Positions 1-11,772 of a stretch of 64,000 bases of DNA are shown in pieces (position 1 is the stretch's first letter; every line of letters begins with the position of its first letter). The position numbers were made by a program, and so were the translations under genes. The notes beneath the pieces were generated by a model. That model was given only the letters and a program-made list of their open reading frames with translations. It did not search any database and was not told where the DNA came from. Where the stretch lies: positions 97,001 through 161,000 of the forward strand of contig JABMCL010000598.1 in the NCBI GenBank assembly GCA_018857735.1. The letters are read 5' to 3'. The DNA comes from Alviniconcha marisindica (Eukaryota; Mollusca; Gastropoda; Provannidae).

Positions 1-989
1 GTCACCCACTAGGGTTAAGATGTCACCAAAAATTACTTAAAATGTCACTCGAAAGGAAGACGTCACCTAATATGATTAAGCTGTCGCTCACGAGGATTAT
101 TATGGCACTCAAAAGGAGTAAGAATTTTCCTGGCAGAAAGGATTATTATGGCACTCAAAAGGAGTAAGAATTTTCCTAGCTGAAAGATACCACCCGAAGG
201 AAAGATGTCGGATTGTCATGTGGGGTTCAGATTGTTTATCCTGAATTTGTTTAAAATCGAGAGAAGGTAATTAACCACCCGTAATAATACACATTTAACA
301 ATTAAACATGTAAATTCTTACCCGTCTACAGTGTGTTGTGACTGCTTTGTGTGTGAAGTGCAGATCTGGAAAGAACTGACTTGAATTTTGTTTGATGAGA
401 TAACCGATTGTGAATCTGTCGTGCCTTTTGTACCTTTTCAATTTGCCTCATGTACTTTTTGTACTTGACTGTCCACACTCTCTTTTATTCGTACCAAGTA
501 AATGGCCAGCATTTGTCATCATATTTGTGTCATGATTCTGATATTCGTATTTGTCTCATGTCATTCTGATGTATGATGCTATTTTTCTGTCCTATGTGTA
601 TGTTTTAATTAACTTTGTACCCGAAGCTGTATGTTTCTTAAAATACTGGATACTAGGTTGTTGCTTTCAATGACTGTCGGTGCAGTCTGGGCTTCAATGT
701 TATTATGCATAACAGCCGACAGAAACAGCATGAGTCTTTGCAAACCACAACCGAACCTACTAGGTCTGGAATGCTATTGACTTGAACTGTTCCGAAGAAC
801 CATGCGTTGTTTCTGCGATGTTTCCAATGCAACCGAGGCTGTAGTTCGAACACAAATCAACAAAGAAAGGACATCGGGAACACGGAGTTAAAAATGTAGC
901 GGTTCCCATAAAGAAAACTCTGACCTGAGTTGAATAAAAACGTCGTTGTTTCTCTTTCACCCAACACTTATGTGTCAAGCCAGGTGAGC
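1..989. other. No gene seen; short direct repeat
   Basis: AT-rich sequence with no convincing exon. A 46-bp unit beginning GGATTATTATGGCACTC occurs twice in tandem (from 94 and from 140). Nothing else was recognised. Confidence 0.6.
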
Positions 990-1800
990 GTCTTACGTGT
1001 TAGCCAGGACAGACAGGAATATCACGTGTTAACCAGGACAGACAGGAATATCACGTGTTAACCAGGACAGACAGGAATATCACGTGTTAACCAGGACAGA
1101 CAGGAATATCACGTGTTAACCAGGACAGACAGGAATTTCACGTGTTAGCCAGGACTGATAGGAATTTCACGTGTAAGCCAGGACAGCGCTATGAGCATCT
1201 CGCGTGTTAACCATCTCAGCGGTAATAACATCTCACGTGTTAACCAGGACAGGTGAAGGAACATCTCATGTGTGAACCAGATCAGTGGCAAGAATATCTC
1301 ACGTGTTAACCAGGACAGCGCTATGAGCATCTCACGTGTTAAATATCTCAGCGGTAAGAGCATCTCACGTATTAACCAGATCAGTGGTACGAATATCTCA
1401 CGTGTTAACCAGAACGACAGGAACATCTCGCGTGTTAATCAGGACAGCGGTAGGAAGATCTCACACTGTGTTAACCAGCTCATCGGTAGGAACAGTGTTA
1501 ACCAGCTCATCGGTAGGAACAATGTTAACCAGCTCATCGCTAGGAACAGTGTTAACCAGCTCATCGCTAGGAACAGCGTTAACCAGGACAGCGGTAGGAA
1601 CAGTGTTAACCAGGTCAGCGGTAGGAACAGTGTTAACCAGGACATCGGTAGGAACAGTGTTAACCAGGACAGCGGCAGGAACAGTGTTAACCAGGACAGC
1701 GGTAGGAACAGTGTTAACCAGGACAGCGGTAGGAACAGTGTTAACCAGGACAGCGGTAGGAACATCTCACGGTTTAGCCAGGATAGCGGTTGGAACGTGT
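990..1800. repeat. Minisatellite, 27-29 bp unit
   Basis: The left part repeats a unit containing CACGTGTTAACCAGGACAG (about 29 bp). The right part repeats GTTAACCAGGACAGCGGTAG (27 bp). Because 27 is a multiple of three, both strands stay open over several hundred bases (NSVNQDSGR-like periodic peptide), but there is no non-repetitive coding sequence, so I read this as non-coding. Confidence 0.93.
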
Positions 1801-1879
1801 AGACAATGGGTTGTTTGCTGGACAGACCTGGTAAAGTAAAGACGGGAACAGAACTGTCAGTGTCACTTTAAGCCCATTG

Positions 1880-2239
1880 TTTACAACACACACACCGACG
1901 TCCTTACAGACTGACAGACAGACAGACGTCCTTACAGACTGACAGACAGACGTCCTTAAAGACAGACTGACAGACAGACAGACGTCCTTACATACGAACA
2001 GATTGATAGACAAACAGATCGACGTCCTAACATACCGACAGATCGACGTCCTTACATACAAACAGACTGGTAGACAGATCGACGTCCTTACATACAAACA
2101 GACTGGTAGACAGATCGACGTCCTTACGTACCGAAAGACTTGCAGACAGACAGACGTCCATACCTACAGAGAGACAGTAAGACACACACACATAAAGATA
2201 TATACATTCATACATACTGACATACATTCATATATATAT

Positions 2240-2282
<43 letters not shown>

Positions 2283-2283
2283 A

Positions 2284-2321
<38 letters not shown>

Positions 2322-2330
2322 GAAGATCCA
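1880..2330. repeat. GACA-rich satellite with embedded 35-40 bp units
   Basis: Units containing CAGATCGACGTCCTTACATA lead into a pure (GACA)n tract at about 2240-2320. Low-complexity DNA, no gene. Confidence 0.9.
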
Positions 2331-2439
2331 AACACATCAATGGTTCAAAAGAACGCTGTTTATTAGGACAAAACATAAGATGCGAATGTTCTGGGTAATC
2401 CCCTTTATCAAGCTACAAAACGACGCTTTTTGTTTTGTT

Positions 2440-2639
2440 TGTTTGTGTTTTGGTGTGTGCATGCGTGCGTGCGTGCGTGCGTGCGTGTGTGTGTTCGTGT
2501 GTTGTGTGTTGTATTTCTCTTCTTTTTTTTGTTCTTTGTTTGTGTTTTGGTGTGTGTGTATGTGTGTGTGCTTTGGGGGGGGGGGGGTTGCTTGTTTGTT
2601 TGTTGTCGTTGTTGTTGTTTAGTTGTTGTTTTGTGTGGG

Positions 2640-2702
<63 letters not shown>

Positions 2703-2705
2703 GGG
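2440..2705. repeat. GT/TGCG microsatellite block
   Basis: (TGCG)n, G-homopolymer and a (GT)n tract at about 2641-2699. All open frames across it are Cys/Val or Thr/His strings from the dinucleotide repeat. Confidence 0.95.
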
Positions 2706-3335
2706 GGTGTTGTTTGTTGTTTTTTGTTTTGTTTTGATTTGTTTGATTCCTGCCAATAGGGTTTGATATCAGACTAGTCTTGTGTACCATTTCTCAAGAT
2801 CTACATAAATAACGACACTTGTGTTGATCTAACGCCAATGAGGTCGTGTGTGTGTGTGTTGTTTCTGTACGGTTTATTATTATCAAATTTTGTAGTCTTG
2901 CCTAAATGTTTTGTCCCTTAAATGTTCTGGGTTCTTTTGTTGTGTGTATATAATTCATGTTGGATATACGTTTTCATCAGTATATATAATCGTCAGTTGT
3001 TGTCAGACTGGTCTATCCGAACCATGTATTATCGATGTATTCAGCGTACACAGAAATGGACGCATTTTTTGGCTCTCAACGTGTCAAGTGTCCAACAATT
3101 AATGAAACCATTGATGACTGTTTAACAGACTGCACCGTACCTGGGTATGTGCTTCTTCAGTTTCTTTGGTGCAGGTCAGATTTTCACGTCGCTTTGTAGA
3201 AAGCCAGCCGACTGGAGCTGTGTCGTCGCCATCTGTATCCGCCCGTCACCACGGGAGCAGAAAATCGGTATTTAGGGAATAGTGGGCCCATCTCAGTGCT
3301 GAGATCATGAGCTGTATCTGGGGTTCCTGCTTCCG
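2706..3335. other. Unassigned single-copy stretch
   Basis: No splice-bounded coding segment, RNA gene or recognisable mobile element was seen between the GT block and the next minisatellite. Confidence 0.5.
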
Positions 3336-4510
3336 GCCTGGTGCAGTTGGGAAGATAGCCTCACGTCTTTCTGGCCTGGTGTAGTTAGGAAGATAGCCGC
3401 ACGTCTTTCTGGCCTGGTGTAGTTGGGAAGATAGCCGCACGTCTTTCTGGCCTGGTGTAGTTGGGAAGATAGCCGCACGTCTTTCTGGCCTGGTGTAGTT
3501 GGGAAGATAGCCGCACGTCTTTCTGGCCTGGTGTAGTTGGGAAGATAGCCGCACGTCTTTCTGGCCTGGTGTAGTTGGGAAGATAGCCTCGCGTCTAAGT
3601 TCTGGCCTGGTGTAGTTGGGAAGACAGCCTCGCATCTTGCTGGCCTGGTGTAATTGGGAAGACAGCCTCACGTCTTTCTGGCCTGCTGTAGTTGGGAAGA
3701 TAGCCGCACGTCTTTCTGGCCTGCTGTAGTTGGGAAGACAGCCGCACGTCTTTCTGGCCTATTGTAGTTGGGAAGACAGCCGCACGTCTTTCTGGCCTGG
3801 TGTAGTTGGGAAGATAGCCGCACGTCTTTCTGGCCTGGTGTAGTTGGGAAGATAGCCTCGCATCTTGCTGGCCTGCTGTAGTTAAAAGATAGCCGCACGT
3901 CTTTCTGGCCTGGTGTAGTTGGGAAGATAGCCTCGCATCTTGCTGGCCTGCTGTAGTTAAAAGATAGCCGCACGTCTTTCTGGCCTGGTGTAGTTGGGAA
4001 GATAGCCTCGCATCTTGCTGGCCTGCTGTAGTTGGGAAGATAGCCTCGCATCTTGCTGGCCTGCTGTAGTTAAAAGATAGCCGCACGTCTTTCTGGCCTG
4101 GTGTAGTTGGGAAGATAGCCTCGCATCTTGCTGGCCTGCTGTAGTTAAAAGATAGCCGCACGTCTTTCTGGCCTGGTGTAGTTGGGAAGATAGCCTCGCA
4201 TCTTGCTGGCCTGCTGTAGTTAAAAGATAGCCGCACGTCTTTCTGGCCTGGAGAAACTGGGAAGAAAGTCTCGCGTCTGTCTAGTCACGTGTAGCTGGAG
4301 ATAACCTCACGTCTTTCTAGCATGGAGAAGCTGGGAAGGTCTTTCTAGTCGTGTGTAGCTGGAGATAGCCTCACGTCCTAGCCTGGAGCAGTTGGGAAGA
4401 TAGCCTCGCGTCTTCAGTCTAGCCTGGAGAAGCTGGGAAGATAGCTTCGCGTCTTTCTCTGTAGTCGTGTATAGTTGAGAAGACAGCCTCGTCTCTTTGT
4501 AGCCTGGAGA
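3336..4510. repeat. Minisatellite, about 36-38 bp unit
   Basis: About 25 units of the type GGCCTGGTGTAGTTGGGAAG followed by ATAGCCGCACGTCTTTCT. Two subtypes alternate: one with GTTGGGAAGATAG and one shortened to GTTAAAAGATAG. Units become degenerate after about 4250. Confidence 0.95.
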
Positions 4511-5779
4511 AGCTGGGGAGACTCATGTCATTCTCCTTCTGTTGGTAATCTGCCTTTGTCTTTTCTGCCTTCTCGGTTCATTTAACTTCATTTGTTCCTA
4601 CTCCGCTTCAACTGTAAACTGCCTTGTGACACAAAACGTGAATTGTATTTGACTTGTTTTTTTCATGACCTTTGTATCACCCTGATGTGACCATCACAGT
4701 TGAGTGGGCGTTAACAGCTCAACGCTAAGTGATCCCACTGCTATGGTGTTGGATTTTTTATTATTATTATTATTTTCCCCACTTAAACCACGTTTTCACG
4801 ACGGATGCTATCGAGTCCTGCACACTGACCCATACTTTGTGACGTCAACAGGCGTTGCTGCCGGTTCGCTGTCACCTGCTGTGGTGGTGCTGTGTTGTAG
4901 CTACAGCCTGTCGTCCTTGTGTCGTTAAATGTTTCAGTGTTGTCGCTTTGTAAAGCCTTTTCATCGGACACATTATGGAATGATGTTCCATACTTGAAGT
5001 GACAATCATCTGCAGCATGATGAGGTGGCACACAGTACTTAAGGATATGATCCACTATCGCCTAGGGTCACATGACTACATGATGTACAATCAGTTGCTA
5101 TGGGAAACCACACACTGAGCATGTACTGTGGGTTTCAGTCTCGCTCTGCTTTCATAGGCCTCTGCACTGAGAAGCGAATACAGCAAGTCTGAGTGAAACC
5201 TCCGTTACACGACCAGTCGCTCGGTGGTGACGTCAGTCACGGTCTGCGGTCTCCAGTAGCAACAGAGTGTGCACCATGAGGTCGCATGACCGTGACGGAA
5301 ATTGTATCGTAACTTATAAAGGTCTGTGCCATCATTCGGCGCGGCGGTCAACAGCGTTGACTGTACTACTACTGTATGCAAAGCAAGCGAGTTTGTGTAA
5401 CGGCTTCTTGTTGCGGTCTGTTTTGTGTACCACATTCTGAATACAGTTCACACACTATTTTGTGGCGTTCTGTTTTATGTACCATACATGAATTCAGTAC
5501 GTACACTGTTTGTGGCGTTCTGAGTACGATACCTGAATGTGGCGTTCAGTTGTTGTTGTCGTTTTGTTTTGTTTGTTTTGCTCCTTGTTGTTGTTTATAC
5601 CAGGCTTTGAATACAATTTACGTGCTGGAGAGCTAAGGGTCAAAACAGTTCTTTCAACTTCAAGTGTTTGCAGCCTGTGTTTCAGAGATATTCGCCAGTG
5701 ATTCTCGGAACTCCTGCAATTGACGCCATCCCTTACCCTTCATTTTAACCCTTTAACCCTCAGCCTCTAACTCCCCGCC

Positions 5780-5780
<1 letters not shown>
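4511..5780. other. Unassigned stretch
   Basis: Mixed sequence with a short (TTA)n at about 4757 and degenerate repeats around TGTGGCGTTCTG (5400-5560). No exon with credible splice sites was seen. Confidence 0.45.

Positions 5781-5783
<3 letters not shown>

Positions 5784-5855
<72 letters not shown>
5784..5855. repeat. (CT)n microsatellite
   Basis: Uninterrupted CT dinucleotides over about 70 bp. Confidence 0.97.
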
Positions 5856-5859
<4 letters not shown>

Positions 5860-5954
5860 ATCATGCCACGATGAAATTATATTCGCCAATCAAGCGATAA
5901 TTCAACAAGTCGTTCAGAACAAAAATAGATTTTAAAGTTCTTTACTCCTCGCGG

Positions 5955-6050
5955 CGTTTCTGCCAAGTTTGACCAGGACATCAACCAAGTTTGACCAGGA
6001 CAACAACCAAGTTTGACCAGGACAACAACCAAGTTTGACCAGGACAACAA
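5955..6050. repeat. Short tandem repeat, about 22 bp
   Basis: Four copies of ACCAAGTTTGACCAGGACA with short spacers. Confidence 0.88.
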
Positions 6051-6123
6051 CAACAAATATTCAAAAGGGACTGAACCCGATTACACAAAACAAACTGCCG
6101 TTAGCTTTTCACATGAAAACATC

Positions 6124-6129
6124 TTTATT
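6124..6129 (-). terminator. Candidate poly(A) signal of the esterase gene
   Basis: AATAAA on the minus strand, about 1.16 kb downstream of the esterase stop codon at 7287. It is a noted AATAAA downstream of that stop, but the 3'UTR would have to include the 6.3-6.7 kb minisatellite. Position fits; use is unproven. Confidence 0.25.
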
Positions 6130-6309
6130 TCTCATGTCTCCACCCACGCATCTTTTTGCAAAATGAGTTCTTATTTTCTTAATACAACAAACAAACACAA
6201 AGAGGAGATCAAAATGGAATAAGTGACAATGAAACGTGTTAACGTTCTCTTTGGTGTGGTGAAGACAAAGCCAGAGATCACAACACCGCTGGCCAAAGTT
6301 TTGAAATGA

Positions 6310-6715
6310 GTAAAGAAACCCAACCTTTTCACCATTTCTCAAGCTACAAGAAGCCCAACCTTCTCAGCACTTCTCAAGCCATAAAAACCCAACATTCTCA
6401 CCATTTCTCAAGCCGTAAGAAACCTAACCTTTTCATCATTTCTCGAGCCATAATAAACTCAACCTTCTCAGCACTTCTCAAGCCATAAAAACCCAACCTT
6501 TTCACAATTTCTCAAGCCATAAGAAACCCAACATTTTCACCCTTTCTCAAGCCATAAGAAAACCAAGCTTCTCAGCACTTCTCAAGCCATAAAAACCCTA
6601 CCTTCTCACCATTTCTCAAGCCATAAAAAAACGTTTTCACCCTTTCTCAGGCCATAAGAAACCCAACCTTCTCAGCACTTCTCTAGCCATAAAACTCCAA
6701 CCTTCTCACCAGTTC
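6310..6715. repeat. Minisatellite, about 33-36 bp unit
   Basis: About 11 copies of a unit containing CTTCTCAGCACTTCTCAAGC followed by CATAAGAAACCCAAC, with variants. Confidence 0.92.
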
Positions 6716-7286
6716 TGTCTGATGCATGCGGGAAAAATAAAAAGGAATGGTCTACCGAATGAAAGCACGGTATCAGCTTGGTAACAGCAGCAGACATTCA
6801 GCAGGGTTGAAACAAAAACAAAGGAAAATTAATGAACACATTGCGAATTGCAAACAGTCTTTGGCGGGGTGTTTTTAACTGTGGATTGCTTCTTGATAGC
6901 AGAATGGTGACTGTCGTCAGCAGCAGCGACAGTCACTCTCGTCAACGCTGTCGTCAGCGGCAGCGACAGTCACTCTGGTCACCAGTCACTAGCGGTAGCT
7001 CCTTTTCCTGCAGCGCACTCAACTACAAACCCGTTTCTGTTTGCAAACACCGAGTAAAACTGACAACAAACTCAAGAACGACTGCCGCCGGCCCCTTTCC
7101 CTCCCCAAACTACAGACCCACCCGTCTTAAAACCCAGTCATCAACATCCATCAGAAGCTGACACTTTCTCTCCACACACTGCATGCACTCCAGACCACTT
7201 GCAGCTAAGCGTCACAATCCTCTCGCAAAGCACCCACTGTCTGCACCGACAGTCTGGCAGCACCGGCCCTTTAAACCACACAGCCG
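6716..7286. other. Probable 3' UTR / flank of the esterase gene
   Basis: Non-repetitive sequence directly downstream (minus strand) of the esterase stop codon. Open frames here are short and lack family resemblance. Treated as 3'UTR by position only. Confidence 0.35.
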
Positions 7287-7590
7287 TTAAGACTGGCTAC
7301 CGTTCACCAGCAGCAAAAGCGTGGAGACGAAAAGTGCAGAACCGTAACTGGAAACGGTGTGAAAGTGAAGGTACCCGGATGAAGCGGCCGTCACACACTG
7401 CCACCTGGCGGACGCGTTGCCCGATGAGGTGAGGAGGCGCGGCAGTTCCTGCGCCCACAGCGACATCTTGCGGGCCTTGAGGTGGGACCGGAGGGCGGGT
7501 CGCGGCGCCAGCAGCAGGAAGTGGGCGCCGTGCGGGGTGTAGGGGGACCACAAGGGCCAGTCCAGCGGCCGACTGGGACTGTTGGGGTCA
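7287..7590 (-). CDS. Carboxylesterase exon 5 (C-terminal, last coding exon)
   Basis: The acceptor is GTGCTGTGCTGGCAG. The first base completes the Gly codon left by exon 4 (phase 2), and the exon reads through to TAA at 7287. It encodes the family's C-terminal strand/helix region: DWPLWSPYTP, then HFLLLAPRP and a MSLWAQELPRLL helix, as in cholinesterases and carboxylesterases (WP.Y.....YL......W). After the catalytic domain comes a Ser/Ala-rich linker with an NAS glycosylation site, then a hydrophobic tail (SALFVSTLLLLV) ending five residues before the stop. That layout resembles a GPI-attachment signal, so the enzyme may be tethered to the outer membrane face; this is an inference. It is separated from exon 4 by about 4.2 kb of repeat-rich intron. 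Confidence 0.9.
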
Positions 7591-7629
7591 CTGCCAGCAC
7601 AGCACCGGCCTCGTCACGATCAGCGTTTG

Positions 7630-7790
7630 GATGAGGATGAGGGTGATGATGAGGGTGATAACCGTGGCAACGACAACGGGGATGATGACAACAGGGCTAA
7701 ACATAGGTCAACGACGACGACAATGATGATGATGAGGATGATGAGGATGATGAAGATGATGACCACGAAGATTATAGTGCCATCATCGTT
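7630..7790. repeat. (GAT)n trinucleotide-rich tract
   Basis: Imperfect GATGATGAGGAT runs inside esterase intron 4. Asp/Glu or Ile/Val-rich frames result from the repeat. Confidence 0.85.
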
Positions 7791-7849
7791 GTCATAATGT
7801 TGGTAATTATAATGACAACTATACCGGTGCTGATGACGATGATGGGGAT

Positions 7850-7995
7850 TCAAGACTCAAGATTACTTTATTATCTCATCAGAGAAATTAAAAGGTGGCT
7901 GAACATTAACCACATCACAGTACACAATAAAATATACTGTATATTTTAAAACTCAAAGAACAGTTCTTGAAAATACAAGTTTCATAATAAACAAA
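7850..7995. repeat. Dispersed repeat tail (CAAGATTACTTTATTATCTC)
   Basis: The sequence beginning TCAAGACTCAAGATTACTTT and continuing ATTATCTCATCAGAGAAATT resembles a short interspersed tail I associate with gastropod genomes. Only this copy is present in the window, so the call rests on recognition. Confidence 0.35.
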
Positions 7996-8010
7996 CTTAT
8001 AGTTTACGTA

Positions 8011-8011
<1 letters not shown>

Positions 8012-8083
<72 letters not shown>
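8012..8083. repeat. (AC)n microsatellite
   Basis: Almost pure AC dinucleotides with one interruption. Confidence 0.96.
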
Positions 8084-8086
<3 letters not shown>

Positions 8087-8227
8087 TCTGACGTTTGAAC
8101 GGATTTATCTGTTCAGAAATGCCATGGGATGGTGGTGGTGGCGGTGGTGGTGGTGGTGGTGATGGTAGTTTGCGAAAACAAAAACACTGTCTGCTTAGGC
8201 TGTACTTGATGAGCTGCGCCTAACGAG

Positions 8228-9525
8228 CACCCAGTGTGTTCAGACCGGTTTTAGTACCGGGTATTCATGCAGTGAAATACACCCAGTGTGTTCAGACCGG
8301 TTTTAGTACCGGGTATTCATGCAGTGAAATACACCCAGTGTGTTTCAGACCGGTTTTAGTACCGGGTATTCATGCAGTGAAATACACCCAGTGTGTTCAG
8401 ACCGGTTTTAGTACCGGGTATTCATGCAGTGAAATACACCCAGTGTGTTCAGACCGGTTTTAGTACCGGGTATTCATGCAGTGAAATACACCCAGTGTGT
8501 TCAGACCGGTTTTAGTACCGGGTATTCATGCAGTGAAATACACCCAGTGTGTTCAGACCGGTTTTAGTACCGGGTATTCATGCAGTGAAATACACCCAGT
8601 GTGTTCAGACCGGTTTTAGTACCTGGTATTAATGCAATGAAATACACCCAGTGTGTATTGACGGGTTTAGTACCGGGTATTAATGCAATGAAATACACCC
8701 AGTGTGTACTGGCTGGTTTAGTACCGGGTATTAATGCAATGAAATACACCCAGTGTGTACTGACTGGTTTAGTACCGGGTATTAATGCAATGAAATACAC
8801 CCAGTGTGTATTGACTGGTTTAGTACCGGGTATTAATGCAATGAAATACACCCAGTGTGTATTGACTGGTTTAGTACCGGGTATTAATGCAATGAAATAC
8901 ACCCAGTGTGTAATTGAGGGGCTGGTTTAGTACCGGGTATTCATGCAGTGAAATACACCCAGTGTGTTTAGACCGGTTTTAGTACCGGGTATTCATGCAG
9001 TGAAATACACCCAGTGTGTTCAGACCGGTTTTAGTACCGGGTATTCATGCAGTGAAATACACCCAGTGTGTTTAGACCGGTTTTAGTACCGGGTATTCAT
9101 GCAGTGAAATACACCCAGTGTGTTTAGACCGGTTTTAGTACCGGGTATTCATGCAGTGAAATACACCCAGTGTGTTTAGACCGGTTTTAGTACCGGGTAT
9201 TCATGCAGTGAAATACACCCAGTGCGTTCAGACCGGTTTTAGTACCGGGTATTCATGCAGTGAAATACACCCAGTGTGTATTGGCTGGTTTAGTACCGGG
9301 TATTAATGCAATGAAATACACCCAGTGTGTACTGGCTGGTTTAGTACCGGGTATTAATGCAATGAAATACACCCAGTGTGTATTGGCTGGTTTAGTACCG
9401 GGTATTAATGCACTGAAATACACCCAGTGTGTATTGACTGGTTTAGTACCGGGTATTAATGCAATGAAATACACCCAGTGTGTATTGACTTGTTTAGTAC
9501 CGGGTATTAATGCAAGGACATTCAG
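8228..9525. repeat. Minisatellite, about 51-52 bp unit, two alternating subtypes
   Basis: About 25 units of a repeat containing TTTAGTACCGGGTATT and GAAATACACCCAGTGTGT. Subtype A has TTCAGACCGG(T) and CATGCAGTG; subtype B has TTGACTGG and AATGCAATG. They are arranged in blocks of roughly A8, B6, A6, B5, with hybrid units at the block joins near 8610 and 8925. It lies within esterase intron 4. Open frames on both strands are repeat artefacts. Confidence 0.96.
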
Positions 9526-9695
9526 CCAGAGGCAGGCAAGGTAGGAAACAGGCGGTGATGTCGTCAAAATAAAGGAAGTAGGGAGGAGGACGTGTTACAA
9601 CTTCTCCGCCTAAAATAAAACAAAACTTCTGTTTACTCCTGGGCGGTTTTAGCGCAGTGGAAATCAAAGATATCTCCACTTTTTTCTTTTCTTCT

Positions 9696-9697
<2 letters not shown>

Positions 9698-9737
<40 letters not shown>

Positions 9738-9750
9738 TCTCTCTCTTCCG
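9698..9750. repeat. Poly-C / CT tract
   Basis: A C homopolymer of about 37 bases followed by a short (CT)n. Confidence 0.95.
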
Positions 9751-10185
9751 TGCTGAAGCTGTGTGGTAATCAAAAAGGACACTGGATTGGAGGTGGGGTG
9801 GCGGATTATTTTGGGACGTAGCCTGCTGTGCGGGTGCACGGCTATCTGTGTTTTGATCCTGGCGCGTGAGCTGTGCTCAACTCGTCGGTTTCTTGTGCTC
9901 AGTTCAGCCAGGGTGCTTCAGTGACAATCGCCTTATCATTCTGCTGCTGCTGCTTCTTTTTCTTCTGCTTCTTCTTCTGCTTTTTCTTCTCCTTCTTCTT
10001 CTTCTTTGAATTTTATTTTTATCGGGGGTGTGTGGGGGTGGGGGTGGGTGGTGGGGGAGCTAAGAGCTCTTGGGGAGAACGAGATTAAATTAGAATTTCA
10101 GAATCAAATCCTTACTCACAAAGGTTTTGGGCAAATGAAAATTCATGACGGGAATGTGAAGCGAACCACCTGCAACGTAACGGCA
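9751..10185. other. Intron 4 sequence without recognised features
   Basis: Contains a pyrimidine-rich TTC tract (about 9950-10010) and a G/T-rich patch. No coding signal. Confidence 0.45.
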
Positions 10186-10189
10186 GTGG

Positions 10190-10625
10190 CAGTGTTTATG
10201 TTATCATTATGTTTATGTTATCATTATGGTTATGCTATCATTATGTTTATGTTATCATTATGTCGTCGTTATGTTTATGTTATCATTATGTTATTATGTT
10301 GACGTTATCATTATGTTGTCGTTATCATTATGTCGTCGTTATGTTGATGTTATCATTATGTTATTATGTTTATGTTATCATTATGTTGTCGTTATCATTA
10401 TGTTTATGTTAGCATTGCGTTTATGTTATCATCATGTTTATGTTGGCATTATGTTGTCGTTATGTTTATGTCATCATTATGTTTCATTATGTTTATGTTG
10501 TCGCTATGTTTATGTTATTATATTGTCAGTGTGGTTATGATATTATGTTTATGTTGTCATTATTTTATCCTTATGTTTACGTTGTCACTATGTTTATGTT
10601 ATTATGTTTATGTTATCATTATCAC
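10190..10625. repeat. Degenerate repeat of TATGTTATCATTATGTT
   Basis: About 25 variably spaced copies of an 18-bp-type unit (TTTATGTTATCATTATG). Met/Leu/Cys/Tyr-rich open frames on the plus strand derive from it. Confidence 0.9.
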
Positions 10626-10990
10626 AGGCCTCTGTAGTTAGTCGTCAGCGCTACGGATTTGCGGGTCAGAAGGTGGTGGGTTCGAATCCCATCAAAGCCA
10701 TGTGGGATTTTTCTAGCCCTACACGGTTCCTACCCAGTGCTGCGACGGAGCACTATGGGCTTACGGGGAAGGCTGGGACCACAGCTGAGCTTCATCCAGT
10801 CCACGGATCGTTGAGATGGCGTTGATCTAATTACTTGGCCCGCCAGCGTGGCAGGTGAAGTGGTTCCCGGGCCCGGCTTATTAAGACAGTAAAAGAAGTC
10901 TGCGGCCCTGCCAAGTAGTCTGGAACCAAAACGGACCGCCACAGCGTCATCAGCTATCATCAGCATCTGTCGTTGCACAGTAAATAAAAG
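10626..10990 (+). mobile_element. tRNA-derived SINE
   Basis: The 5' part resembles a tRNA: an A-box-like segment TAGTCGTCAGCGCTACGG at 10639-10656 and a perfect B box GGTTCGAATCC at 10679-10689, correctly spaced for an internal RNA polymerase III promoter. A tRNA-unrelated body follows, ending near an AATAAAAG motif at about 10983. It lies in esterase intron 4, opposite to the gene. The family name is not known to me. Confidence 0.75.
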
Positions 10991-11124
10991 TGTCTCAACT
11001 TCTATAGCCCTTCATGCCACACTCTCGCGTCGACCTCGATGTTCCTGCCTCATTCCTGGCCTGATCAAGTTCTGATCAAAGCCCTCAGCGTCAGAGAGTT
11101 CACACAGGAGGATTGGCGGAGGGA

Positions 11125-11215
11125 CGTGGTGGAGGTCTCCACTCTGGGGGGACGTGGTGGAGGTCTCCACTCTGGGGGGACGTGGTGGAGGTCTCCACTC
11201 TGGGGAGACGTTCAC
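11125..11215. repeat. 30-bp tandem repeat, 3 copies
   Basis: Three near-identical copies of GGGGGGACGTGGTGGAGGTC plus TCCACTCT. Confidence 0.93.
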
Positions 11216-11772
11216 TCAGCCTCACTCCGCGACTTGGCTAACACTGTCGTCAGCAGGAGGCATATCTGGTGGTGCCGTGCGTATAGTGAATCAGAACAGG
11301 CATCACTGAACACCGTCGAACTTACACGGCAGAGTGCAGAGTCCCCTTCGGATGGCAGCCCACCAACGACGTGACGTCTCCTCCTGTGGACCTCTGGGGG
11401 CGGGGCCGCGATGCGGAATGAGTCTTGGGTGTGGCCGGAAGTGGGGATGCCGGGACGAGCGGCGCGGGAGCTGTGCCTCTGAGGTCGGGACAGATGATGG
11501 GACAGTGGGACAGCACAGACAGGTTTTATCATTATGGCTATCTGTCTTTTTACGACAATCCGGTGGTGATCCAGTGTGGTTGTCGGAACGTTAAAACCCA
11601 AGCCCTTACGATAAACAGCTTCACTATTCAGCCGGTGCCATTTTATTCAGGGATGTTTAAATACTTATGTTAGGGGCATAGCAGGCAACGGAACCCAAAC
11701 GAAAAACAACAAGAGACGATCTCTTGCGAAGTAAGGTCACAAAACACAAAACAACAACAACAAAAAACTGAC
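11216..11772. other. Esterase intron 4, exon-proximal part
   Basis: No second esterase exon is needed or seen here: the phase-2 donor of exon 4 matches the acceptor at 7591. A patch at about 11508-11690 has GTTAAAACCCAAGCC-type sequence, similar to mollusc SINE tails. Confidence 0.45.

Noticed and set aside
1272..1839. Overlapping 160-180-codon open frames with NSVNQDSGR / VGTVLTR repeats
   Set aside because: They follow a 27-bp tandem repeat on both strands, with no non-repetitive coding sequence, signal peptide or splice context.
3246..4236. Long minus-strand frames rich in PTTPGQKDVRLSSQL
   Set aside because: Periodic translation of a 36-38 bp minisatellite; several frames are open at once.
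11212..11601. Minus-strand ORF considered as the last esterase exon
   Set aside because: It lacks the WP.Y and W...LP motifs and its phase does not match exon 4; the exon at 7287-7590 fits both.
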